This document shows positions 8,686-17,148 of a stretch of DNA of 64,000 nt, piece after piece. The DNA is from CAYQQK01 sp964420065 (lineage in GTDB: Bacteria > Bacillota > Dethiobacteria > DTU022): contig CAYQQK010000007.1 in assembly GCA_964420065.1 (NCBI GenBank), positions 14,775 to 78,774 of the forward strand. The letters run 5' to 3'. A program made the position numbers and the translations under genes. How positions within the stretch are numbered: position 1 is the first letter of the stretch; each line of letters begins with the position of its first letter. The notes under the pieces were generated by a model. The model was not told where the DNA came from and did no database searches. It saw only the letters and a list, made by a program, of their open reading frames with translations.

Positions 8686-10026
8686 ATGTTATCCCGGCAG
8701 CTTGGCACCTACATTGCCTCACTGCGTTTTACCGATTTGCCCCCGGAAGTGGTGGCGGCGGTCAGAACGGCCGTGATGGACTGGCTCGGTTCGGTTGTGG
8801 GAGGGTCGGTCGAGGAGCCGGCCCGGATTACCGCCCGGGTGGTCGAGCGGAGTGGAGGCGCCCCCCAGGCCAGCCTGATCGGTTTTGAAGCAAGATCTTC
8901 GGCCTCGGGGGCGGCTCTGGTTAACGGAACATCGTGCCACATCCTGGAACTGGACGATCTGCACCGCAGTTCAATCCTTCACGCCGCGGCGCCCGTGATC
9001 TCCGCTGCGGCTGCAGCGGCGGAGATGGCCGGTCTTTCCGGAAAAGAATTCATCGCCGCCGTGGTTGCCGGTTACGAAACGGGTATTCGGATCGCGGAAG
9101 CGGTGACGCCGTCCCACTATTATTACTGGCATACTACCGCCACTTGCGGCACCTTTGGGGCCGCGGCGGCCGCGGCCCGGGCAATCGGCCTGGATGCAGC
9201 CCGGACGGCGCATGCCCTGGGCAATGCCGGTTCCCAGGCGGCCGGCCTGTGGGAATTTTTGCGGGACGGAGCGATGACCAAGCACCTGCATGCCGGGAAA
9301 GCCGCGATGAACGGCTTGCTGGCGGCGTTGTTGGCCCGGGAGGGTTTTACCGGGGCTTCGGCCATTCTGGAGGGGGAGAAAGGTTTCTTCAGGGCGACCG
9401 CCCCGGAATATGAAACAGGGAAGGTTACCGCCGGTTTGGGGCGGGAGTACCGCCTGCTCGAAAATAGTTACAAGATCTATCCCTCTTGCCGCCATACCCA
9501 CAGCGGAACGGACCTGGCGATCAAGATGGCCCGGGAGGGGCTTGATCCGGAAACAGTTGAGGCGATCCGGATTAAAACCTATGGCGGGGCGCTAGATCTG
9601 GTCGGAAACGCCAAGCCGTCCACTCCGTACCAGGCCAAGTTCAGCTATCCCTACTGTGTTTGCCATGCCCTGGTGCACGGCAAGCTGGATCTGGATAGTT
9701 TCGATGTAACGTGGGGGATCGAGCCGGCGGTGCAGCGCTTGCTTTCCCGCTGCCGGGTTGAAGCCGATCCGGAGATTGAAAAATTGTACCCGCAGCGCTG
9801 GCCGGCCGGGCTTGAAGTTGATCTGGTGGACGGGCAGGTTTTATATGAACGGACCGACTACCCCTGTGGCGATCCGGAAAATCCGGCCTCACCGGAGGAG
9901 ATGCAGCGAAAATTCGGCGGGCTGGCCCGCCGGGTTTGGCCCAAGGGGAAAATTGGCCGGGTACTGGAGATGGTGGGCCGGTTGGAAGACCTGGCGCAGA
10001 TTGGAGATCTTTTTAACGGAACGTAA
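8686..10026 (+). CDS. MmgE/PrpD family dehydratase or isomerase
   Basis: Member of the family that includes 2-methylcitrate dehydratase, cis-aconitate decarboxylase and iminodisuccinate epimerase. 446 residues, normal length. Family segments seen: MDWLGSVVGG, GTSCHILELDDLHR, ATCGTFGAAAAAARAIGLD, the glycine/lysine stretch GAMTKHLHAGKAAMNG, GEKGFF, and YKIYPSCRHTHSG, which carries the active-site Cys/His region. The start is ATG 8686, with AAAGGAG 8 nt upstream; an in-frame extension further left runs through the tRNA-Leu gene and is not real. It is followed after 57 nt by an Fe-S protein and a fumarate-reductase-like flavoprotein, which suggests the dehydration product is the reductase's substrate. 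The true acid (citrate, methylcitrate or another hydroxy acid) is not determined. Confidence 0.85.
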   Translation: MLSRQLGTYIASLRFTDLPPEVVAAVRTAVMDWLGSVVGGSVEEPARITARVVERSGGAPQASLIGFEARSSASGAALVNGTSCHILELDDLHRSSILHAAAPVISAAAAAAEMAGLSGKEFIAAVVAGYETGIRIAEAVTPSHYYYWHTTATCGTFGAAAAAARAIGLDAARTAHALGNAGSQAAGLWEFLRDGAMTKHLHAGKAAMNGLLAALLAREGFTGASAILEGEKGFFRATAPEYETGKVTAGLGREYRLLENSYKIYPSCRHTHSGTDLAIKMAREGLDPETVEAIRIKTYGGALDLVGNAKPSTPYQAKFSYPYCVCHALVHGKLDLDSFDVTWGIEPAVQRLLSRCRVEADPEIEKLYPQRWPAGLEVDLVDGQVLYERTDYPCGDPENPASPEEMQRKFGGLARRVWPKGKIGRVLEMVGRLEDLAQIGDLFNGT

Positions 10027-10083
10027 CCGGTTCCTGGGATGAGAAACAACTGCCGCAGGTGATCTATGGGGAGGCAATAGACA

Positions 10084-10761
10084 ATGGTAAAAACAGTTTC
10101 AGTTTATTACATGGGCAAAGAGTACCTGGTGCCGGAGGGGGTGACCATTCAGAAAGCAATTGAATATTCCGGTTACCGGATGATTCGGGGCTGCGGTTGC
10201 CGGGGCGGTTTCTGCGGGAGTTGTGCCACGATCTACCGGATCCCCGGCGATCACCGGTTAAAAGTAGGGATGGCCTGTCAGACCAAGGTCGAACCGGGAA
10301 TGACTTTTTTTATCATGCCTTACTATCCCATCCAAAAACCACATTATGAACTGGCGGTCATTGATGATCCGGCCAAGGCGCTGCACCGGCTCTACCCGGA
10401 GTTGTTCAGTTGCCTGGGCTGCAGCGCCTGCACCAAAATATGTTCACAGGATCTGGAAGTCATGGACTACATCGCCGCGGCCCAGCGGGGCGATCTGGCC
10501 GGGACGGCCGAGTTGTCGTTGGACTGCATCATGTGCGGCCTTTGTGCTTCCCGGTGCCTGGCCCAACTGGTGCCGTACCAGATTGCCATGACCGCCCGCC
10601 GTCTGCATGCTTTCTTCAATTTGACCCGCCCTCCTTACGTGGGTGAACGCATTCGTGAAGTAGACGAGGGAAAGTATGCTCCTGAAATTGACCGGTTGAT
10701 GGTCGCAGATATCGAGCATCTTCAAAAGCTTTATGCGGCCCGGGAGATCGAAAGCATTTAG
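10084..10761 (+). CDS. Fe-S subunit of a fumarate-reductase-like enzyme
   Basis: Electron-transfer subunit, 225 residues. The N-terminal plant-type [2Fe-2S] domain has ligands in GCGCRGGFCGSC (C37 or C39, C44, C47) plus C65. The C-terminal half has two ferredoxin-type sets, C110-x2-C-x2-C-x3-C120 and C148-x2-C-x2-C-x3-C158, so it should hold two [4Fe-4S] clusters. Canonical FrdB/SdhB carries [2Fe-2S], [4Fe-4S] and [3Fe-4S]; this arrangement is closer to the N-terminal part of thiol:fumarate reductase TfrB, but the CCG (HdrB-like) domain is missing. The flavoprotein gene starts 22 nt downstream. No membrane anchor gene is nearby, so the complex is probably soluble and fed by a low-potential cytoplasmic donor. 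Confidence 0.82.
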   Translation: MVKTVSVYYMGKEYLVPEGVTIQKAIEYSGYRMIRGCGCRGGFCGSCATIYRIPGDHRLKVGMACQTKVEPGMTFFIMPYYPIQKPHYELAVIDDPAKALHRLYPELFSCLGCSACTKICSQDLEVMDYIAAAQRGDLAGTAELSLDCIMCGLCASRCLAQLVPYQIAMTARRLHAFFNLTRPPYVGERIREVDEGKYAPEIDRLMVADIEHLQKLYAAREIESI

Positions 10762-10783
10762 GATACAAGGAGAGAACAAAACC

Positions 10784-12406
10784 ATGTCATATTCAGGTCA
10801 CTTTCAAACATCACTGGAAAAGCTCAAGGCAACGCGCCGCTTCCGTCGCACCCAGGAAATCCCCCGTCTGGGTGATGACGAGCGAATGCGGCTCATTTCC
10901 GCTTTTCACCCTGATTATCGCGCCGAGGGGATGTGTCCCTTGAACCTGGGTCCCAACCGGGGGGAGCCGGTGCCGGTGGAATTTGCCCGGGTGATCGAAG
11001 CGTACAGCATTTGTGATCCGGTCAAGCTGCGCCTGGAAGAGCCCGATTACAGAACCGATGTTTTGGTTGTCGGCGGTGGCGGTGCCGGGGTTGCCGCCGC
11101 CTTGACGGCCCGGGAAGAAGGACTGAAAGTGCTTTTGGCGACCAAGTTACGGGTGGGAGATGCCAATACGATCATGGCCGAGGGGGGCATGTGTTCGGCG
11201 GTGCATCCCGGCGATAATCCTTACCTGCACTACCTGGATACGATCGGCGGCGGCCATTACACCAATGTGCCCGATCTGGTCAAAGCCCTGGTTTTGGACG
11301 GGCCGGAAGTGGCCGGCTGGTTGATGAGTCTGGGGGTCATGTTTGACTATGAACCCGGGGGCATTCTGAAACTGAATCACTGCGGGGGGCACTCGCGCAA
11401 GCGGATGCTTTCGTGCAAGGACTTGACCGGGATGGAGTTGATGCGGGTTCTCCGGGATGAGCTCGAAAACCGTTCCATCCCCCGCCTGGAGTTCACGGCG
11501 GCGGTGGATCTGCTTCTGGACGAAAACGGGAGATGCGCCGGGGCGGTGCTCTTTAACCTGGAAACGGGAGAGATGATGACGGTGCATGCGGGGGCGGTGA
11601 TCCTCGCGACCGGGGGCATCGGCCGGCTGCATATCCAGGATTTTCCCACGACCAACCATTACGGGGCGACCGCGGACGGGCTGGTCCTGGCCTATCGTGC
11701 CGGGGCACGCCTGATTCACATGGACAGTATCCAGTACCACCCTACCGGGGCGGTCTGGCCGGAACAGTTGATGGGCCAGCTTATTACCGAGGTCATGCGC
11801 GGCCATGGCGCTCAACTGGTCAATGCCGAAGGGGAACGGTTTGTAAACGAGCTGGAATGCCGCGATACCTGCGCTTCGGCCTGCATCCGGGAATGTGTTG
11901 AACGAAATAAAGGGATTGAAACCCCGACCGGCACACTCGGGGTATGGCTCGATACGCCGTTGATCGAGGGGGTTGAAAATCATTTTGTCGGGATATACAC
12001 CCGTTTCAAAAAGTACGAGATCGATATTCGTGATGAACCCATCCTGATCTATCCGACCCAGCATTACCAGAACGGCGGTCTGATGATCAACCCCTGGGGC
12101 GAAACAACCGTGGGCGGTCTTTTTGCGGCCGGGGAGGTGGCCGGGGGGGTGCAGGGCAAGAACCGTCTGGCCGGGAACAGCCTGCTCGATCTATTTGTTT
12201 TCGGACGGAGGGCTGCCCGGCGGGCCGCTGCAGCAGCACGCGATCACAGTCCCGGCAAACCTTCCCTGGAACACGTTTGGGCCTATCACCGGGAGCTGGA
12301 ACTATTGGGGGTGGAGCACAGTCGCCGCTCGCCGCTGCTGTTGCCCAACTATGTCCGGCCGGAGACAAAGGCGCGGCGTCTCGATGAAAACCCGGTCTGC
12401 TTGTAG
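10784..12406 (+). CDS. Fumarate-reductase/succinate-dehydrogenase-like flavoprotein
   Basis: FAD-binding catalytic subunit, 540 residues. The dinucleotide fold VVGGGGAGVAAALTA lies near residue 80. Also present are TIMAEGG, the substrate-side HPTG (in IQYHPTGAVWP), HYQNGGLMIN and the FAD-binding NRLAGNSLLDLFVFGRRA. These match the FrdA/SdhA/AspO superfamily. The N-terminal 75 residues before the FAD fold are unusual and may dock the Fe-S subunit. The start is ATG 10784, preceded by AAGGAGA. Third gene of a tight set with the PrpD-like dehydratase and the Fe-S subunit. Substrate may be fumarate, aconitate, 2-methylaconitate or another enoate. The TAG stop overlaps the left arm of an 18-bp inverted repeat. 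Confidence 0.85.
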   Translation: MSYSGHFQTSLEKLKATRRFRRTQEIPRLGDDERMRLISAFHPDYRAEGMCPLNLGPNRGEPVPVEFARVIEAYSICDPVKLRLEEPDYRTDVLVVGGGGAGVAAALTAREEGLKVLLATKLRVGDANTIMAEGGMCSAVHPGDNPYLHYLDTIGGGHYTNVPDLVKALVLDGPEVAGWLMSLGVMFDYEPGGILKLNHCGGHSRKRMLSCKDLTGMELMRVLRDELENRSIPRLEFTAAVDLLLDENGRCAGAVLFNLETGEMMTVHAGAVILATGGIGRLHIQDFPTTNHYGATADGLVLAYRAGARLIHMDSIQYHPTGAVWPEQLMGQLITEVMRGHGAQLVNAEGERFVNELECRDTCASACIRECVERNKGIETPTGTLGVWLDTPLIEGVENHFVGIYTRFKKYEIDIRDEPILIYPTQHYQNGGLMINPWGETTVGGLFAAGEVAGGVQGKNRLAGNSLLDLFVFGRRAARRAAAAARDHSPGKPSLEHVWAYHRELELLGVEHSRRSPLLLPNYVRPETKARRLDENPVCL

Positions 12407-12515
12407 GGGACGGTTCTTGCGGATGGTTAAAATAATTCTATAACGGTTGCCATTGGCAACTTCAACAATTTGATAACATTGGGGATTTGATATTTCACCG
12501 CAAGAACCGTCCCCT
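12405..12515. repeat. Inverted-repeat element between convergent genes
   Basis: Perfect 18-bp inverted arms at 12405-12422 and 12498-12515 (AGGGGACGGTTCTTGCGG and its complement) enclose about 75 nt of AT-rich sequence with an inner palindrome GTTGCC-ATT-GGCAAC. The element reaches exactly from the stop codon of the flavoprotein to the stop codon of citXG. It resembles REP or MITE-like repeats of Firmicutes that begin GGGGACGGTTCT and may act as a bidirectional terminator. Only this one copy is present in the window. Confidence 0.8.
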
Positions 12516-13918
12516 CATCTGCCTCGAAGGCGGGCCTGGTATCGATCGTCCCGTAAAACGAAAAAGAGAGCGGCGGCGGCCAGATCTGCCGCGCCGCCGG
12601 GGCTCAAGCCGAGACGGAAGAATTCGTGCTTCAATGAGGCCAGTTTCGTCCACCCCTTTTCGGTAAACACTCCGCCTGCAGCAAGGATGGCGGCCGCCCT
12701 TTCCCGGGCCAGGTGCAAGGCGGCAATTCCCCCACGCCCGACAAGAGTAGTGTCCTCGGCCCGGGCCATCGCCGCCAGGAGAGCCTGGAGAGCAGCGCTG
12801 TTGAGGGAGGCGCCGCCGGCCAAAGTGACCCGGGCGGCGGGCAAAGCCGCTTCAAAAACGGTTGCAAAACCGCTTTCAGCCTCACCACGCACCCCGCCAA
12901 GCCCGTACTTTCGGTATGCTTTCTCTCCGGCGCTTGACCGGTCGGCTGTGGGGGAGCGTTTCAGTTCAGTTTCAACCAAACCCCGGGTCATGGCCCGGAT
13001 CAGGCGGCGCAACTTTTCTTCTTCGGTCCGGCCATTCAGTGCCCCCAGGGCGGACAGGATCAAACCCATGACAAAAATGTAACCTTTTTGTGTATTAACC
13101 CCACGGGTGGCCCGCAACATTTTGCGTTCACCGCAGGCTCCGACAGCTCGGGCCTGTACGAAAAGCCGGTCGGGAAAACGGTATTTTTCGCCGGCGCTGT
13201 AAAGCGCCGTAAAAACTTCGGTCAGTGCGGTCGAGCTAAGGATGAAGGTCCCCAGGTCCATGTCCCGGTGAGTGCCGTTTTCCCGGCTGGAAACCAGCCC
13301 CGGTTTAGGATAGGCTGATACTTCCAAAAGGGCCGCGGCAACGGCTGTCTCTCCGGCCCGCCGGGCGTCCCGGCTGGAAGGCTGCCCCAGGAAGTAATCT
13401 TCCAGGTGTCGCCGGAAGGCTCCGGTTACGGCGGGGCGCGGGTGTAGGCCTGCGCGATGGCACACTTTGGCCGGTCCGCCGCAAAGGATGCAGGGGCGGG
13501 GTGGCAGGTTTAATTCTTTTCGGGAAAGGGGACGCCCGGCGGGGCCGATCACGTCCAGATCCAGAAAGAAACCGAGCGGCGACTGCTCTTCCAGCTCCAT
13601 CACGGTTTGCTTCACCTTCAGGGCATCACCGGGCAGGGCAAAGACCCGCCATCCTTCCGGGGCGACGTGGGTTTCACGGGTTTGCGCCAAAAGGGGCTGT
13701 GTGGCTGCCAAGTCCGCAGCTTCGGCTAGAAGCGCCCGGCCTTCCGGGGAGGGCAGCAGTTCTCCGGGCAAGCGCAGGCTGATTGAGAGAAGCGGAGGGC
13801 CATACCGTGCGAGCAGTGTCCGCTGCACCCCAAAGCGTTCTTCCTTTTGCCGCAGCGTTTCCCGCTTTGTGACGGAGTCCGGTTTCCGGGGATGCCGGAG
13901 GTGTTCGGAAGTGCTCAT
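12515..13918 (-). CDS. citXG: CitXG: citrate lyase prosthetic-group synthesis and transfer fusion
   Basis: Two-domain maturation enzyme, 467 residues. The N-terminal part (about residues 10-170) is CitX-like and would attach the phosphoribosyl-dephospho-CoA group to apo-CitD; it includes LRLPGE and ends with ELNLPPRPCILCG. The C-terminal part (about 180-467) is CitG-like triphosphoribosyl-dephospho-CoA synthase, with EVSAYPKPGLVS, NGTHRDMDLGTFI, RATRGVNTQKGYIF and a KHEFFRLGLSPGGAADLAAA end. Such CitX-CitG fusions are known in several bacteria. It overlaps citC by 4 nt (ATGA) and is the last gene of the minus-strand cit operon. Its stop touches the inverted repeat shared with the convergent flavoprotein. 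Confidence 0.9.
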   Translation of the reverse strand: MSTSEHLRHPRKPDSVTKRETLRQKEERFGVQRTLLARYGPPLLSISLRLPGELLPSPEGRALLAEAADLAATQPLLAQTRETHVAPEGWRVFALPGDALKVKQTVMELEEQSPLGFFLDLDVIGPAGRPLSRKELNLPPRPCILCGGPAKVCHRAGLHPRPAVTGAFRRHLEDYFLGQPSSRDARRAGETAVAAALLEVSAYPKPGLVSSRENGTHRDMDLGTFILSSTALTEVFTALYSAGEKYRFPDRLFVQARAVGACGERKMLRATRGVNTQKGYIFVMGLILSALGALNGRTEEEKLRRLIRAMTRGLVETELKRSPTADRSSAGEKAYRKYGLGGVRGEAESGFATVFEAALPAARVTLAGGASLNSAALQALLAAMARAEDTTLVGRGGIAALHLARERAAAILAAGGVFTEKGWTKLASLKHEFFRLGLSPGGAADLAAAALFFVLRDDRYQARLRGR

Positions 13919-14730
13919 AAGGTGTTTGCCTCCAGGCAGGGCAGCCCTGCTTCACGGAACAGGGGCCGGGCCCGGCTGTTGTAGGTTTCGGCACCGGGCA
14001 TGAGCACTACGCCGCTCAGGGAAAGGGCGGCGGCTGCTTTGATAAAAAGCCGGGCCTGAAGGAGGGCCCAGGCGCGGGGAGCTGCAGCCGCATCTTCAAT
14101 GTAGTAGGATGGGAACAAGGAACAGGGTCGGAAATAATCTTCTCCTTCATGGCAAAGCAGACCCGGGGGGGGTGACTGCACAGCAGGCGCCCCGGCCAGG
14201 ATCAGGACTGCCGGTTTGGACCCGGCCAGGGAGAGAAAAGCACGGATTTGTTGGGGGGACAGGTTTTCATGGGTAACTGCCGCCACCGCCTCCGGGGGGA
14301 CAATTTTCCGGAACCGGCTCAGGTACCGGTCAAAGGAACCGAAGCCGGCTTCCAGCAGCACCGACCACGGTTCAGCCCGGCTAACTTCACGAAAACCCAT
14401 CACCCGGAAAAAAGGCGACGCTTCGGGAGAGGTGTAAACGATGGTATGAACGATGCCCCGGAGGCGTTGCCGGGCTATCGCCCGTCCGACTATGTCACGG
14501 CCGGTACCGGTGCCCCGCAGATCCGGGCGCACGGCTACGCCCTTGATAATTTTGTTCCGAAAGGAAGCTGTCGCCGCCGGTCCGGCGTCATCCCAAAAAA
14601 CAAGGGTCAGATCCGACGGTCCTTCCCAGCGCAACCCGGCGCCGGCGAGCAGTTCACCGGCACCGGGCGGCGCATCCATGGCGCCGGCCCATGATTTTTC
14701 TTCAAAACGGTGTTGAAAAAAGTATCCCAA
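13915..14730 (-). CDS. citC: CitC-like protein, probably without nucleotidyltransferase activity
   Basis: By position and ends this is [citrate (pro-3S)-lyase] ligase, which acetylates the CitD prosthetic group. 271 residues against about 340 for the family. The N-terminal GNAT domain is present (VAVRPDLRGTGTGRDIVGRA, residues 66-84; FFRVMGFREV). The later FPSYYIED (206-213) and C-terminal AETYNSRARPLFREAGLP fit CitC. The ATP-binding segment that should follow the GNAT domain, normally N-P-F-T-x-G-H-R, is replaced near residues 152-165 by THENLSPQQIRAF, and the surrounding Rossmann core is short. Acetate activation by this chain therefore looks unlikely, and it may be degenerate or serve another acyl donor. 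Start TTG 14730 has GGGAG 9 nt upstream; ATGA overlap with citXG. Confidence 0.72.
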   Translation of the reverse strand: MGYFFQHRFEEKSWAGAMDAPPGAGELLAGAGLRWEGPSDLTLVFWDDAGPAATASFRNKIIKGVAVRPDLRGTGTGRDIVGRAIARQRLRGIVHTIVYTSPEASPFFRVMGFREVSRAEPWSVLLEAGFGSFDRYLSRFRKIVPPEAVAAVTHENLSPQQIRAFLSLAGSKPAVLILAGAPAVQSPPPGLLCHEGEDYFRPCSLFPSYYIEDAAAAPRAWALLQARLFIKAAAALSLSGVVLMPGAETYNSRARPLFREAGLPCLEANTL

Positions 14731-14756
14731 GAGAACTGGCTCCCTGCAAAACCGGC

Positions 14757-16313
14757 TTAATCGGCCATTTTGTGGATTACATCGATCACACTGCCGTTAC
14801 GGTACTCGACCACGCCGATGATCTCTTGTGCCAATGCGGGTGACCGGGGCCGGCCGGTAACCCTTTCAATGGCGGCCTTGAGGTCATGGATCTCCTTTAC
14901 CGGCAAGCCTGCTTCGACCAGCCGTTCCCGTAAGTCCGCGCGACGCGGGTTCACGGCAATGCCGAGTTCGGTGACCACACAATCTACCGTTTCGCCAGGC
15001 GTGGTCAGGGTTACAACCCGATCAACAATGATCGGCAGGCGCCCGCGCCAGGCCGGGGTGACGACGATGGCCAGTTTGGCTCCGGCGGCGGTATCGGCAT
15101 GTCCTCCGGAGCCGCCGATGATCAACCCGTTTGAAGCCGTGTGGGCGTTGACGTTGAAGGCGGTATCGACTTCAATCGCACTTAAGAGCATGATATCCAG
15201 GCTGTTGACGGCGCACCCTTTGGCATGGATGTTGGCGTAGCGTGAAGAAGAGATCTCTACATGGCGCGGGTTGTCCCGGAGCGAGTGGATCGAGGGGAGG
15301 TCGAAAGTTTGGGTGTCCAGAAGACACTTGAAAAAGCCGTCTTGCAGCAATTCGACCAGGTAAGATGTAATCCCGCCCAGGCCGAATGATCCGCCTACCC
15401 CTGATTGCTCCATTCTTTTCCTTAAAAACCGAGCTACCGCCAGGGAGACTCCACCGGTTCCGGTCTGGAAAGAAACCCCATCCTGAAGCAACCCCGATGC
15501 GGCGATAACCTTGGCTGCCTGCGCGGCGATGGTCAGCCCAAGTGGATCGCGAATCATGCGCACCGCGCCGGTGGTAATACCGGCCGGATCTCCAACCCGT
15601 TCCATGCGGACAACATAGTCTACCTCGCTTTCATCGGCGCTGGTCGGAACGAGCGGATAGGGCAGCAGGTGGTCGGTCAGAACCACCACTTTCCGGGCAT
15701 AACGGCTGTCGGAAAGGCAGTAGCCCAGGGAACCGCAGGCCAACGGGCCGCTGACGCCGTTGAAATTACCGGCCGGATCGGCTGCCGGGGCGCCGATAAA
15801 AGCGACATCGATCTTTTCCTCTCCGGCCTCGATGGCCCGATCCCGTCCGCCGTGGGTCCGGAAAACTATGGGGAAGGGGAATTCGCCCCGGCAGGCCGCT
15901 TCCGCAACCGGACCGTTCATAAAATTGCAGGACAGCCGTGTCACCGTGCCGCGTCGCATATAATCGACCAGCGGAGCGTGAACGGGGAAAACCGAACTGA
16001 TTGCCACTTTCAGTTCCCTTATACCCAGGGAGGAGACGGTTTCCATGACCGCGTTGACCACCGCATCACCATTCCGGAAGTGGTGATGAAAGGAAATGGT
16101 CATGCCGTCTTCCAGCCCGCACCGGCGGATTGCTTCGGCGATGTCGGGCAGCAATTTATTATCTCCCGGACGGGCCCGGCCGCCGGTCCACGCCGCGGCC
16201 TTTTGCGGTTCCGGTTCAACGGTGAACGGTCCCGTGTACGGGATGACGTCCTTGTATCCTTTTATTTTTCCCGGCAGTTCCCGGCCGGCGGAATTAACCA
16301 GCATCGTTTTCAT
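14757..16313 (-). CDS. citF: Citrate lyase alpha subunit (citrate:acyl-ACP transferase)
   Basis: Exchanges the acetyl group on CitD for citrate, the first half-reaction of citrate cleavage. 518 residues, full family length. The N-terminus MKTMLVNSAGRELPGKIKGY, then SFHHHFRNGDAVVN, FIGAPAADPAGNFNG, FQTGTGGVSLAVA and the glycine-rich IIGGSGGHADTAAGA are conserved CitF segments. It ends with TELGIAVNPRRADL. The start overlaps the end of citE by 20 nt, as expected for translational coupling. Forms the cytoplasmic CitDEF complex with the two upstream genes. Confidence 0.95.
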   Translation of the reverse strand: MKTMLVNSAGRELPGKIKGYKDVIPYTGPFTVEPEPQKAAAWTGGRARPGDNKLLPDIAEAIRRCGLEDGMTISFHHHFRNGDAVVNAVMETVSSLGIRELKVAISSVFPVHAPLVDYMRRGTVTRLSCNFMNGPVAEAACRGEFPFPIVFRTHGGRDRAIEAGEEKIDVAFIGAPAADPAGNFNGVSGPLACGSLGYCLSDSRYARKVVVLTDHLLPYPLVPTSADESEVDYVVRMERVGDPAGITTGAVRMIRDPLGLTIAAQAAKVIAASGLLQDGVSFQTGTGGVSLAVARFLRKRMEQSGVGGSFGLGGITSYLVELLQDGFFKCLLDTQTFDLPSIHSLRDNPRHVEISSSRYANIHAKGCAVNSLDIMLLSAIEVDTAFNVNAHTASNGLIIGGSGGHADTAAGAKLAIVVTPAWRGRLPIIVDRVVTLTTPGETVDCVVTELGIAVNPRRADLRERLVEAGLPVKEIHDLKAAIERVTGRPRSPALAQEIIGVVEYRNGSVIDVIHKMAD

Positions 16314-17148
16314 CCTCCCCGGCCGCTTCCAAAACCCGGCGTGCTTTCCGGATCAGCGGTTTGTCGATCATTTTACCCTTGAACTGTACCGCACCCAAAC
16401 CTTTTTCCGCCGCTTCACGAGCTGCCCGGAGCAGCTGCCGCGCTTCCTCTATTTCGGCGGCCGCCGGAGTAAAGAGCGGCTGGATCACTTCAATGTGGAG
16501 CGGGCTGATTGCGGCCTTGCCGGTAAACCCGGTTTCCCTGGCCCGGATTGTGTCCCGGCGCAGGCCTTCCAGATCGTCGATGACGATAAAAGGCGTGTCG
16601 ATCGGTTGCACCCCGGCGGCGCAGCAGGCCAACGCGATCGTAAACCGGGCGAAGGTGATCTCGTCACCGCCGGGAGTACGGGTCAGGCCCATCTCTGCGG
16701 TTAAATCCTCCGCACCGAGCATGAGCCCCCTGATTCGGGATGAAGCTGTCGCCGTGGCGAAGGCTTGTTGCAAGCCGATCGGAGTTTCGATAATACCGAT
16801 GATCTTCTTGTCCGTGCCTTCCAGAGCCAGATCGAGCTCCCGGATCGTTTCCGGATCGGATTTGGGGAGCACAATCGTGCTTACGATCGGCATACGGGTT
16901 ACCACGGCCAGGTCTTCCTCTCCCCAGGGGGTATTTAAAGGGTTGATCCGGACCGTGACCGTTTTATCACCAAAAGGCAGTGCGGCGCAGGCGTGCTTGA
17001 CCAGGATGCGACTGTTTTCCTTTTCCGTGACGGCAACGGCGTCCTCCAGGTCAAGGATCACTGCATCCACCGGCAATACAGCGGCGGTGCGAAGCATGGC
17101 CGGGCTGCTGCCCGGTACAAACAGGTAAACACGTTGGGTTTCGCTCAT
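16294..17148 (-). CDS. citE: Citrate lyase beta subunit (citryl-ACP lyase)
   Basis: Cleaves citryl-CitD to oxaloacetate and acetyl-CitD. 284 residues, normal for CitE of the HpcH/HpaI aldolase fold. Diagnostic segments are LFVPGSSPAML at the N-terminus, DAVILDLEDAVAVTEK (acidic metal ligand), VRINPLNTPWGEEDL, GIIETPIGLQQA and LMLGAEDLTAEMG. It overlaps citD by 4 nt upstream and citF by 20 nt downstream. The oxaloacetate produced would enter decarboxylation or reduction; no oxaloacetate decarboxylase is visible in the window. Confidence 0.95.
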   Translation of the reverse strand: MSETQRVYLFVPGSSPAMLRTAAVLPVDAVILDLEDAVAVTEKENSRILVKHACAALPFGDKTVTVRINPLNTPWGEEDLAVVTRMPIVSTIVLPKSDPETIRELDLALEGTDKKIIGIIETPIGLQQAFATATASSRIRGLMLGAEDLTAEMGLTRTPGGDEITFARFTIALACCAAGVQPIDTPFIVIDDLEGLRRDTIRARETGFTGKAAISPLHIEVIQPLFTPAAAEIEEARQLLRAAREAAEKGLGAVQFKGKMIDKPLIRKARRVLEAAGEDENDAG

